From positions 1 to 5,637 of the forward strand of contig CAMCTE010000178.1 of the NCBI GenBank assembly GCA_945878385.1: a DNA stretch of 5,637 nt. Reading direction: 5' to 3'. Each line of letters starts with the position of its first letter. The first letter of the stretch is position 1. Source of the DNA: Azohydromonas lata NBRC 102462. Its GTDB lineage: Bacteria; Pseudomonadota; Gammaproteobacteria; Burkholderiales; Burkholderiaceae_C. Below are positions 1-5,637 of this stretch, piece by piece. The position numbers and the translations under genes were made by a program. The notes beneath the pieces were generated by a model, which made no database searches, was not told where the DNA came from, and was given only the letters and a program-made list of their open reading frames with translations.

Positions 1-158
1 CGCTGATGCGGCAGGCCAAGGACCTGCTGGTGGCTTATATGCCCTACAAGGTGCACCGGCACGATCAGGTGGCGGTGCTGTTGCAGCCCTGGCTGCGCCA
101 CTACTGGGTGCACCCGTTCATGCGGGACACCTGGCAGTATCTGGACACCGCCCGATGA
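1..158 (+). CDS. ABC transporter substrate-binding protein, family 5 (C-terminal fragment)
   Basis: The frame is open from base 3 to a TGA at 156-158 and gives 51 C-terminal residues; the 5' part lies outside the window. The fragment contains YMPYKVHRH, then QPWLRHYW, then WQYLD close to the end. This pattern of an aromatic/proline stretch, a QPWL block and a final W-x-Y-x-D is what I know from the C-termini of SBP_bac_5 (oligopeptide/dipeptide-type) periplasmic binding proteins in betaproteobacteria. Such proteins bind a solute in the periplasm and deliver it to an ABC permease. The ligand cannot be judged from this piece, and no permease or ATPase gene is in view. The stop overlaps the start of the acetoacetyl-CoA synthetase gene by four bases, so the two are almost certainly in one operon. 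The reading frame is secure; the family call rests on a short tail. Confidence 0.65.
   Translation, partial: LMRQAKDLLVAYMPYKVHRHDQVAVLLQPWLRHYWVHPFMRDTWQYLDTAR
155..158 (+). other. ATGA stop/start overlap (translational coupling site)
   Basis: The ATG at 155-157 shares bases with the TGA at 156-158 that ends the upstream transporter gene. A second ATG follows directly at 158-160 in the same frame. Only a short GGA (143-145) lies upstream as a possible ribosome binding site; its spacing of 9 bases favours the ATG at 155. With so weak a Shine-Dalgarno sequence, re-initiation by ribosomes finishing the upstream gene is the likely way translation starts here. Confidence 0.7.
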
Positions 159-2266
159 TGAAGCCCTGGCCATACCCCTCATTGCCCCGGCCGCAGATCA
201 CGGCGTATACGGAATGGCTTGCGCAGCGGCGCGGCTTGCGCTTTTCGAGCTACGAGGAGCTCTGGCGTTGGTCGGTAGAGGACCTGGAAGGGTTCTGGCT
301 GTCGATCTGGGACTACTTCGAGGTGCAGTCCGACACGCCGGTGCGGGCGGTCTTGGCTGAACGCTCCATGCCCGGCGCGGTCTGGTTCCCAGGTGTGCGG
401 ATCAACTTCGCGCGTCATGTGTTGCGGCACGCGGTGGGCAGTGATGGGGCAGGCCAACCGGCCATCGTGTTCTGCGATGAGGCGCTGTTGGCGCGGGGTG
501 TGGTCGAAGAGTTGAGTTGGGGTGATCTCAAGCGGCAGGTGGCTGCTGCCGCACTGGAGTTGCGCGCGCAGGGCGTGCAGGCCGGTGACCGTGTGTGCGC
601 GGTGATGCCGCATGTGCCGCAAACGGTGGTGCTGTTCCTGGCCGTGGCTAGCCTGGGTGCGGTGTGGAGCCTGTGCTCGCCCGACATGGGGCCGGTGGCC
701 ATCCTGGACCGCTTCCGGCAGATTGAACCCAAGGTGCTGGTGATGGCTCAGGGCTACACCTGGGGCGGCGTGCGGCATGACCGGCGCGCCCTGGTGCAGG
801 AAGTTCGCGCGGGTTTGCCTTCGGTGCGGAACCTGTGGGTGTGGGGTGGTGATGAGGAAGTGCCTGCCGATGCGGGCTTTGCAGATGCCTGTGCCTTGGA
901 AACGCTGCTGAGCCGTGCGGAGCATGCGGATGCGCGGCCCGCGCTGGACGCCTTCGAGCCGCTGGCGCTGCCCTTCGATCATCCCCTTTGGATCGTGTAT
1001 TCCAGCGGCACCACCGGCCTGCCCAAGCCCATCGTGCATGGGCATGGCGGCATCCTGTTGGAGATGCTCAAGGGCGGCGCGTTGCACAACAACCTGGGCC
1101 CTTCGGTGCACACCGGCGACCGCTTCCATTGGTTCTCCAGCACCGGGTGGATCATGTGGAATGCGGGCATCGGTGGCTTGTTGGGCGGCACCACCATCTG
1201 CATCTTTGACGGCAGCCCCAGCGGTTCACCGAAGGAACCCGACTGGAGCGTGCTGTGGCGCTTTGCGGCTTTGGTAGGCGTCACCTTCTTCGGCGCGGGC
1301 GCTGCGTATTACGCGGGTTGCCTGAAGGCCGATGTGCGGCCGATGGAGGTGGCAGACCTTTCCAAGCTGCGCTATATCGGCTCCACAGGTTCGCCCCTGA
1401 GCGACGAATGCTACGACTGGATTTGGGCGCAACTGCCGCGCATCGACGAGCAGCCGATCTGGATCAACCCGATCAGCGGCGGCACTGATTTCGCGGGTGC
1501 GTTTGTGGCCGGCAACATCACGCTGCCGGTGGTGCGCGGGCAGATGCAGGTGCGCTGCCTGGGCGCGGCGGTACAGGCTTGGAACGAAGACGGCGAGCCC
1601 CTGATGGACGAGGTGGGTGAGCTGGTGTGCACGCAGCCCATGCCGTCGATGCCGCTGAAGTTCTGGAACGACCTGGGTGACCGGCGCTACCGAGAGGCTT
1701 ACTTCGAGGCCTACCCCGCTACGGCCGAACGGCCGGCCGTGTGGCGTCATGGAGACTGGATCCGGTTGATTCCACAGCGTGATGAACAAGGTGTGCTGCA
1801 GTCGGTGGGCTCCATCATCTATGGCCGCAGCGACGCCACCATCAACCGCCACGGCGTGCGCATGGGAACAGCCGAGTTGTACCGGGCAGTAGAAGTGATG
1901 CCCGAGGTCATGGACAGCCTGGTGGTGGACCTGGAGTACCTGGGGCGTGAAAGCTGGATGCCGCTGTTCGTGGTGTTGCGCGAGGGCCTGGTGCTGGACG
2001 CCGCCTTGGAGCAGCGCATGCGGCAGGCGATCCGCCAGGCGCTGTCGGCGCGGCATGTGCCCAACGAGATCTTTCAGGTGCAAGCCATTCCGCGCACGCT
2101 ATCAGGCAAGAAGATGGAGCTGCCGGTGAAGAAACTGCTGATGGGTGCGGAGCCGGAAGCGGTGATGAAGCGCGATGCGATGGCCAATGCGCAGAGCATC
2201 GACTGGTTCATTGATTTGGCGGTCCAGCGATTGGCGTCAACCACGCCCCCGCCTGCTGCGTTGTAA
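155..2266 (+). CDS. aacS: Acetoacetyl-CoA synthetase (acetoacetate--CoA ligase)
   Basis: This 703-residue protein is an ANL-superfamily adenylating enzyme. It should convert acetoacetate, ATP and CoA to acetoacetyl-CoA, AMP and pyrophosphate in the cytoplasm, feeding ketone-body or PHB-derived carbon into thiolase-linked metabolism. An acetyl-CoA-synthetase-type N-terminal domain covers about residues 30-90 (LWRWSVEDLEGFW, then WFPGVRINFARH). The phosphate-binding loop is YSSGTTGLPKP at 282-292, followed by IVHGHGG. ISGGTDF at 440-446 replaces the WWQTETG of acetyl-CoA synthetase; this SGGTD form is typical of acetoacetyl-CoA synthetases. The hinge motif YGRSDATINRHGVRMG is at 556-571, and the C-terminal SGKK at 650-653 carries the likely catalytic lysine K652. 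All core motifs are present and the frame is intact. It is slightly longer than the usual roughly 650 residues. Start chosen at 155 because of the ATGA overlap with the transporter gene; 158 is an equally in-frame alternative. Family assignment is strong; acetoacetate as substrate is inferred from the family. Confidence 0.93.
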   Translation: MMKPWPYPSLPRPQITAYTEWLAQRRGLRFSSYEELWRWSVEDLEGFWLSIWDYFEVQSDTPVRAVLAERSMPGAVWFPGVRINFARHVLRHAVGSDGAGQPAIVFCDEALLARGVVEELSWGDLKRQVAAAALELRAQGVQAGDRVCAVMPHVPQTVVLFLAVASLGAVWSLCSPDMGPVAILDRFRQIEPKVLVMAQGYTWGGVRHDRRALVQEVRAGLPSVRNLWVWGGDEEVPADAGFADACALETLLSRAEHADARPALDAFEPLALPFDHPLWIVYSSGTTGLPKPIVHGHGGILLEMLKGGALHNNLGPSVHTGDRFHWFSSTGWIMWNAGIGGLLGGTTICIFDGSPSGSPKEPDWSVLWRFAALVGVTFFGAGAAYYAGCLKADVRPMEVADLSKLRYIGSTGSPLSDECYDWIWAQLPRIDEQPIWINPISGGTDFAGAFVAGNITLPVVRGQMQVRCLGAAVQAWNEDGEPLMDEVGELVCTQPMPSMPLKFWNDLGDRRYREAYFEAYPATAERPAVWRHGDWIRLIPQRDEQGVLQSVGSIIYGRSDATINRHGVRMGTAELYRAVEVMPEVMDSLVVDLEYLGRESWMPLFVVLREGLVLDAALEQRMRQAIRQALSARHVPNEIFQVQAIPRTLSGKKMELPVKKLLMGAEPEAVMKRDAMANAQSIDWFIDLAVQRLASTTPPPAAL

Positions 2267-2276
2267 GCTCGGACAC

Positions 2277-2298
2277 GCGGCCGTCGGCTGCACTTTGT
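2277..2298 (+). terminator. Weak terminator-like hairpin after aacS
   Basis: GCGGCC (2277-2282) pairs with GGCTGC (2286-2291) around a GTC loop, giving six pairs including one G-T. It is followed by ACTTTGTT, a poor T-tract. It lies 11 bases after the aacS stop and just before the next gene's ribosome binding region. It could lower read-through into the lipoprotein gene or be chance in GC-rich DNA. Confidence 0.3.
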
Positions 2299-2311
2299 TG
2301 AGATTCGATTG

Positions 2312-2833
2312 ATGACCCGCATGAATACCCGTTTGGCCCTGATCCCCCTGCTGTTGAGTGCACTCGTATTGAGCGCCTGTGCCACCTCCAGCCCTGATGT
2401 GGTGCGCCGCGACGATGCGCAGCGCCAGTCGGTCGTGTATGACGCTGTGGTCTTGTCCATTCGCGATGTGAAGATTGACGGTTCTCAAAGCGGTGTGGGC
2501 GGCGTGGCCGGCGCGGTGGTGGGTGGCGTGGCAGCTTCCACGGTGGGCAAGGGCCGCGGCAGCGATGTGGCCGCTGTGCTGGGCGCCATCGCTGGCGCTG
2601 CAGTGGGCAACGCCATGGAGCGTGGCAACACCAGCGAGGCCGCTGAGGAACTGCTGCTGCAGTTCAACAATGGTGAACGCCGCACCGTGGTGCAGGGCAA
2701 GGGGCAAGACCAGCTGCGCCCGGGCGACTCGGTGGTGGTGATCCAAACCGGCCAACGGTTCCGCGTGGTGCGCGCGCCTGCGCGTGCGCCAGCCTCGGCA
2801 CCAGCTCCGGCACCCATGCCAGCAGGCAAGTAA
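2312..2833 (+). CDS. SlyB/Pcp-type glycine-zipper outer-membrane lipoprotein
   Basis: With the ATG at 2312 the product is 173 residues. It opens with a lipoprotein signal: basic start, hydrophobic run LALIPLLLSALVL and lipobox LSAC, with the lipidated cysteine at residue 23. A SlyB-like segment VVLSIRDVKIDGSQSGVGG follows. Next come two glycine/alanine-rich membrane-type segments at about 61-75 and 86-101, each with GxxxG spacing, the mark of glycine-zipper 2TM proteins. A small beta-rich end follows (LLLQFNNGERRTVVQ, LRPGDSVVVI), then a tail from about residue 155 rich in Ala and Pro. SlyB-family proteins are abundant envelope lipoproteins linked to outer-membrane stability; a specific role here is not shown. 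The start is uncertain: TTG at 2309, ATG at 2312 and ATG at 2321 are all in frame. I chose 2312 because a GAGA (2300-2303) sits about 9 bases upstream. The 2321 start would still give a sound 19-residue signal peptide. Confidence 0.87.
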   Translation: MTRMNTRLALIPLLLSALVLSACATSSPDVVRRDDAQRQSVVYDAVVLSIRDVKIDGSQSGVGGVAGAVVGGVAASTVGKGRGSDVAAVLGAIAGAAVGNAMERGNTSEAAEELLLQFNNGERRTVVQGKGQDQLRPGDSVVVIQTGQRFRVVRAPARAPASAPAPAPMPAGK

Positions 2834-2850
2834 GCCCCCGTCAACGGGCT
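2833..2850. terminator. Small hairpin between the two convergent operons
   Basis: The sequence AGCCCCCGTCAACGGGCT can fold as AGC+CCG against CGGGCT with a TCAA loop and a two-base bulge. It spans the 7-base gap between the two convergent stops and reaches into the last codons of the MBL gene. It has no T-tract on either side, so it is not a classical intrinsic terminator. A bidirectional role is possible by position only. Confidence 0.2.
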
Positions 2851-3968
2851 GTTGCGGGTGCCGTGCGCCTGGGTAGTCGGCGCGTTTCACCGACAGCCAG
2901 CACGAAGAACTCGTTTTCCTTGATGCCGTGCTGTTGCCGCGCGGCGGCCAAGTCCTGCGGCGGCTGGTCGTGCGCTTCATCGGCCAGCAGGAAGGTGCCC
3001 CAGTGCACACCCAGGCTGGCGCGCGCCGCTACATCTCGGTGGATGAACACGGCCTCCTCCGGGTTCACATGCTGCTGCCGCATGAACCACCGCGGTTCGT
3101 ACGCGCCAATGGGGATGGCGGCAAAGTCAAACCCCTGCTCGCCCTGGCGCTTGCGGAAGTATTCGCGGGTGCGTTTGAAGTCGCCGCTGTAGCCGGTGTC
3201 GCCGGCGTAGTAGAAGTGGAAGTCGGGGGCGAAGATGGCGTAGCCGCCCCACAGCGACTGCATGCGGCCATCGCGCACCGAACGCGCGGACCAGTGCTTG
3301 ACGTGTGTGAGCACCACCTCCACCGGGCCCGAAGCGCCGGGCAGCATGTGAGACTGCCACCAGTCGAGTTCCACCACGCGCGTGATGCCCACGCCGTTGA
3401 ACCAGCGCTTGAGACCCAGCGGCACCACAAACTGCGGCGGCCCTCCGGGTTGCGCATTCAGGGCCAGCACGCTCTTTTCGTCCAGGTGGTCGTAGTGGTT
3501 GTGTGAGATGACCACCAAATCGATGTGCGGCAGCCGGGCCAGCGGCACGCCCGGAGGCTGGGTGCGCGCAGGACCAACGCCGATATCCACCGGCATCGGC
3601 CGCTCGGAGAACATGGGGTCGGTGAGCAGGTTGATGCCACCGAATTGAACCAGCACGGTGGAGTGCCCGATCCAGGTGGCGGCGGGCTCCATGGCCACAC
3701 CGGCTTGCCCATTGCGACCGATGAATTCCAGGTCGGGTTGGACCATCGGGGTGGGGGCCTTGGCCGCAGGCGGGCCGCCGGTGCGCCACTGTTGCCACTT
3801 CCAGCGCAGGAATTCGCTGAAGCGTTCGTGCTCAAAGTGTTCGAGGTTGCGAAAGCCGTCGGCCCGGTGGTGGGGCTTGCTGGCATCGAAGTGCACATTG
3901 ACTGGGGTGGCGCAGGCCCACAGGCCTGCAACCACCACCAACAAGGCCGCGAGAGCCGCCCTCACCAC
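2841..3968 (-). CDS. MBL-fold metal-dependent hydrolase, NAPE-PLD/UlaG-like, exported
   Basis: This 375-residue protein has the metallo-beta-lactamase fold. WIGHSTVLVQFGG (about 99-111) and LLTDPMF (about 114-120) form the first strands. The metal motif SHNHYDHLD gives H156, H158, D160 and H161. Further ligands are probably H225 in HVKHW, D257 in YAGDTGY and H322 in GVHWGTF. GAYEPRWFM (288-296) and HVNPEEAV (300-307) are typical of the branch containing N-acyl-phosphatidylethanolamine phospholipase D, so a phosphodiester or lipid-type substrate is possible but not shown. All expected metal ligands are present. The N-terminus (RAALAALLVVVAGLWAC) is a signal sequence with a cysteine at 19; the lipobox LWAC has an unusual Trp at -2, so lipidation is uncertain while export is likely. 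Start is GTG at 3968; a second GTG at 3965 overlaps the upstream peptidase stop by four bases and fits equally well. No strong Shine-Dalgarno is visible, which suggests coupling to that gene. Confidence 0.88.
   Translation of the reverse strand: MVRAALAALLVVVAGLWACATPVNVHFDASKPHHRADGFRNLEHFEHERFSEFLRWKWQQWRTGGPPAAKAPTPMVQPDLEFIGRNGQAGVAMEPAATWIGHSTVLVQFGGINLLTDPMFSERPMPVDIGVGPARTQPPGVPLARLPHIDLVVISHNHYDHLDEKSVLALNAQPGGPPQFVVPLGLKRWFNGVGITRVVELDWWQSHMLPGASGPVEVVLTHVKHWSARSVRDGRMQSLWGGYAIFAPDFHFYYAGDTGYSGDFKRTREYFRKRQGEQGFDFAAIPIGAYEPRWFMRQQHVNPEEAVFIHRDVAARASLGVHWGTFLLADEAHDQPPQDLAAARQQHGIKENEFFVLAVGETRRLPRRTAPATAR
3962..3968 (-). other. GTGGTGA stop/start overlap between peptidase and MBL genes
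   Basis: Read on the minus strand, two consecutive in-frame GTG codons (3968-3966 and 3965-3963) overlap the TGA (3964-3962) that ends the M13 peptidase gene. Overlap is seven bases with the first GTG and four with the second. The nearest purine-rich stretch, GAAGA at 3985-3981, is 12 to 15 bases away, too far for a good ribosome binding site, so translation of the second gene probably depends on the first. Confidence 0.65.
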
Positions 3969-5637
3969 ACGGACACGGGGTCTTCAGCGACCATGCCGTC
4001 GCCGGGCTTGCAGCCGAAGGTTTGTGCGAAGGCGGGCATGTTGCTCAAGGGGCCGCGCACGCGGAAGGGGCCGGGCGAATGCTGGCCGGTGCGAATCTGC
4101 TGCTCCAGGGCTTCGGGTCTTTGCTTGCCGCGCCAGATCAAGGCGTTGGTGGTGAAGAACTGGCGCGCGGCGGTGTTGGCGTCGGCCGCCGGTGCGTTCT
4201 GCCGTTTGATGGCCAACTGCAGGGCGTCGAATGCGATGTTGATGCCGCCCAGGTCGGAGATGTTTTCGCCCAGCATCTGCCGGCCGTTGATGCGCAGGCC
4301 GGGCAGCGCTTCGTAGCGGCTGTAGAAGTCGGCTACGCGGTCGGCGCGCGCTTTGTAGGCGGAGGCGTCTTCCGGGGCCCACCAGTCCTTGAGGTTGCCC
4401 ACGGCGTCGTACTGGCGGCCGCGGTCGTCGAAGTGGTGGATGATCTCGTGGCCGATCACCATGCCGATGCCGCCGTAGTTGGCCGCATCGGGCGCCTTCG
4501 CGTCGAAGAAGGGCGGCTGCAGGATGCCTGCGGGGAACACGATGCGGTTCTGGCCGGCGGCAAACGCATTGACGATGTGGGGCGAGGTGTCCCAACGGTT
4601 GCGGTCGGTGGGCTTGGGCAGATCGGCCAGGCGCTGCGCATGGCCCCAGGCCTGCACCTTCATGAAGTTGCCGGCGGGGTCTTTCGGATCAAGGGTCAGG
4701 CCGCTGTATTCAGGCCACTTCTCGGGCCCCCCGATCTGCGCGCTGAGACTGGCCAGTTTTTCCTGCGCCCGCACCTTGGTGGCCGCGCTCATCCAGGGCA
4801 GGCCGTCGATGCGGGTGCGCATGGCGGCGCGCACATCTTCGATCATCGCGTTGGCGCGGGCCTGGGCCTGGGGAGAAAACGATTCGCGCACGAAGAGTTC
4901 GCCCAGGGTTTGGGCCAGGGGCTCCCAGCCGGTGCGCCCGCCGATGAGGTTGACGAGTTGTTCACCGCGTGGGTTGGGTTTGGTGATGCCGCGTTGCACC
5001 CGCTCGCGCCAATCAAAAGAGGCGGCCTGGAAGGATTCGTCGAGCCAGGGCGACAGCGCGTCGAGCAGGCGCACGCGCAGGTAGGTCTGCCAGGTGGCCA
5101 GGGGAGCTTCCTGCACCAGCTTGGCCACCGCCTGCGCATGGCGCGGTTGGGGCAGCATGAAGGCTTGGTCTGACTTGAGCTGCTCGGCACCAGCGCCTGA
5201 GGCGCGGGCCCACGCCGCCCAATCCATCCCAGGGGCTTCGGCCTGCAGCGCCTGCAGGGTACGGCGGTGGTTGGTGGCTTGCGGGTTGCGCCGCTCCACG
5301 GCGGTGAGCATGGATTCGGCCAGTTGCCTCTCAAAGGCCATCAAGGATTCGATGGCTGCATCGTCGTGTGAGGCGCCGGCCAGTTGCAGCAGTTGCCGTG
5401 CATGCGCACGGTAGGCATCCTGCAGGCGCTTGGAGGTGGCGTCCGTCTTGAGGTAGTCGTCGCGGTCGGGCAGGCCAATGCCGCTGCCGCCCACGCTGAG
5501 GATGTGGCGGCGCACATCCTGGTTGTCGGCCATCACGAACATGCCCACCGGCCCCCCGAGCCGGTTGCGGGTGAATTCGGCCAGCAGCGCCGGCAGTTCA
5601 CTGCGATCCTTGAGGGCGTCGATGCGCTGCAGCAGGG
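3962..5637 (-). CDS. M13-family (neprilysin-like) zinc metallopeptidase, N-terminus outside window
   Basis: The frame is open from the right edge to the TGA at 3964-3962 and gives 557 residues; the first visible ones read LLQRIDALKDRSELPALLAE, a normal M13 internal segment. The GTG at 5548 is therefore not the true start. M13 enzymes usually have about 670-690 residues, so some 110-130, including any signal peptide, are missing. The zinc site is HEIIH (4436-4450) within VIGHEIIHHFDD, and the third ligand is the Glu of GENISDLGG (Glu codon 4265-4267, with the conserved Asp at 4253-4255). Upstream of it, NAFAAGQNRIVFPAGILQ forms the substrate-binding region that precedes the zinc helix in the family. 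The end, CKPGDGMV...VW, matches the conserved family C-terminus. Family members cleave short peptides, usually outside the cytoplasm; location cannot be read here. All catalytic residues are present. The gene is translationally coupled to the downstream MBL hydrolase. Confidence 0.94.
   Translation of the reverse strand, partial: LLQRIDALKDRSELPALLAEFTRNRLGGPVGMFVMADNQDVRRHILSVGGSGIGLPDRDDYLKTDATSKRLQDAYRAHARQLLQLAGASHDDAAIESLMAFERQLAESMLTAVERRNPQATNHRRTLQALQAEAPGMDWAAWARASGAGAEQLKSDQAFMLPQPRHAQAVAKLVQEAPLATWQTYLRVRLLDALSPWLDESFQAASFDWRERVQRGITKPNPRGEQLVNLIGGRTGWEPLAQTLGELFVRESFSPQAQARANAMIEDVRAAMRTRIDGLPWMSAATKVRAQEKLASLSAQIGGPEKWPEYSGLTLDPKDPAGNFMKVQAWGHAQRLADLPKPTDRNRWDTSPHIVNAFAAGQNRIVFPAGILQPPFFDAKAPDAANYGGIGMVIGHEIIHHFDDRGRQYDAVGNLKDWWAPEDASAYKARADRVADFYSRYEALPGLRINGRQMLGENISDLGGINIAFDALQLAIKRQNAPAADANTAARQFFTTNALIWRGKQRPEALEQQIRTGQHSPGPFRVRGPLSNMPAFAQTFGCKPGDGMVAEDPVSVW

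Noticed and set aside
179..1129. Minus-strand open frame of 316 codons opposite aacS
   Set aside because: It is antisense to well-conserved acetoacetyl-CoA synthetase sequence; its product is rich in His, Arg and Gln with no family signature.
2200..2311. Possible sigma-70 promoter for the lipoprotein gene
   Set aside because: I could not find a -35/-10 pair with acceptable match and spacing upstream of the start; calling one would be guesswork.
2770..2825. Repetitive-looking GCG/CCA-rich stretch as a DNA repeat
   Set aside because: The repetition reflects codons of the Ala/Pro-rich protein tail; the unit is irregular and it stays in frame.
2237..3010. Minus-strand open frame of 257 codons across the lipoprotein gene
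   Set aside because: It crosses three real genes and the convergent junction, and shows no domain or signal sequence; a composition artefact.
3525..4316. Plus-strand open frame spanning the MBL/M13 junction
   Set aside because: It is antisense to two genes with intact metal-binding motifs and has no recognisable features of its own.
4022..5173. Long plus-strand open frame of 383 codons opposite the M13 peptidase gene
   Set aside because: It lies entirely antisense to a gene with complete M13 catalytic motifs. Its product is Gly/Ala/Val/Arg-rich with no recognisable domain, as expected from a shadow frame in GC-rich coding DNA.
5546..5548. GTG as start of the M13 peptidase
   Set aside because: The frame stays open to the window edge and the 29 codons before it encode typical M13 sequence (DALKDRSELPALLAEF), so the gene continues beyond the window.

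Overview
This is an ordinary-looking, GC-rich chromosomal stretch. GC-rich codon choice and protein sequences that resemble Burkholderiales versions suggest a betaproteobacterium, probably of the Comamonadaceae; that assignment is an inference from the sequences, not a search result. The window is almost entirely coding. I see no RNA gene, insertion sequence, CRISPR array, attachment site or gene-free stretch longer than about 45 bases.

Layout: two blocks face each other tail to tail. The plus-strand block holds (1) the last 51 codons of a family 5 ABC-transporter substrate-binding protein, (2) a complete acetoacetyl-CoA synthetase (acetoacetate--CoA ligase) whose start overlaps the stop of the first gene in an ATGA, and (3) after a 45-base gap with a weak terminator-like hairpin, a SlyB/Pcp-type glycine-zipper outer-membrane lipoprotein. 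The minus-strand block, read from the right edge, holds (4) an M13-family (neprilysin-like) zinc metallopeptidase whose N-terminus lies outside the window, and (5) an exported MBL-fold hydrolase of the NAPE-PLD/UlaG-like type, whose start overlaps the peptidase stop in a GTGGTGA. The two blocks end only 7 bases apart.

How the genes may work together: the substrate-binding protein and the CoA ligase look like a transcriptionally and translationally coupled pair, pairing uptake of a solute with activation of acetoacetate (ketone-body or PHB-derived carbon) to acetoacetyl-CoA. The peptidase and the MBL hydrolase are likewise coupled; both are zinc hydrolases and both probably act in the cell envelope. 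The SlyB-like lipoprotein is a general envelope component and need not be linked functionally to either pair. No promoter for either operon is visible; both probably start outside the window.

I found no convincing previously undescribed system. The points most worth checking are the two overlapping gene pairs and the odd lipobox of the MBL hydrolase.
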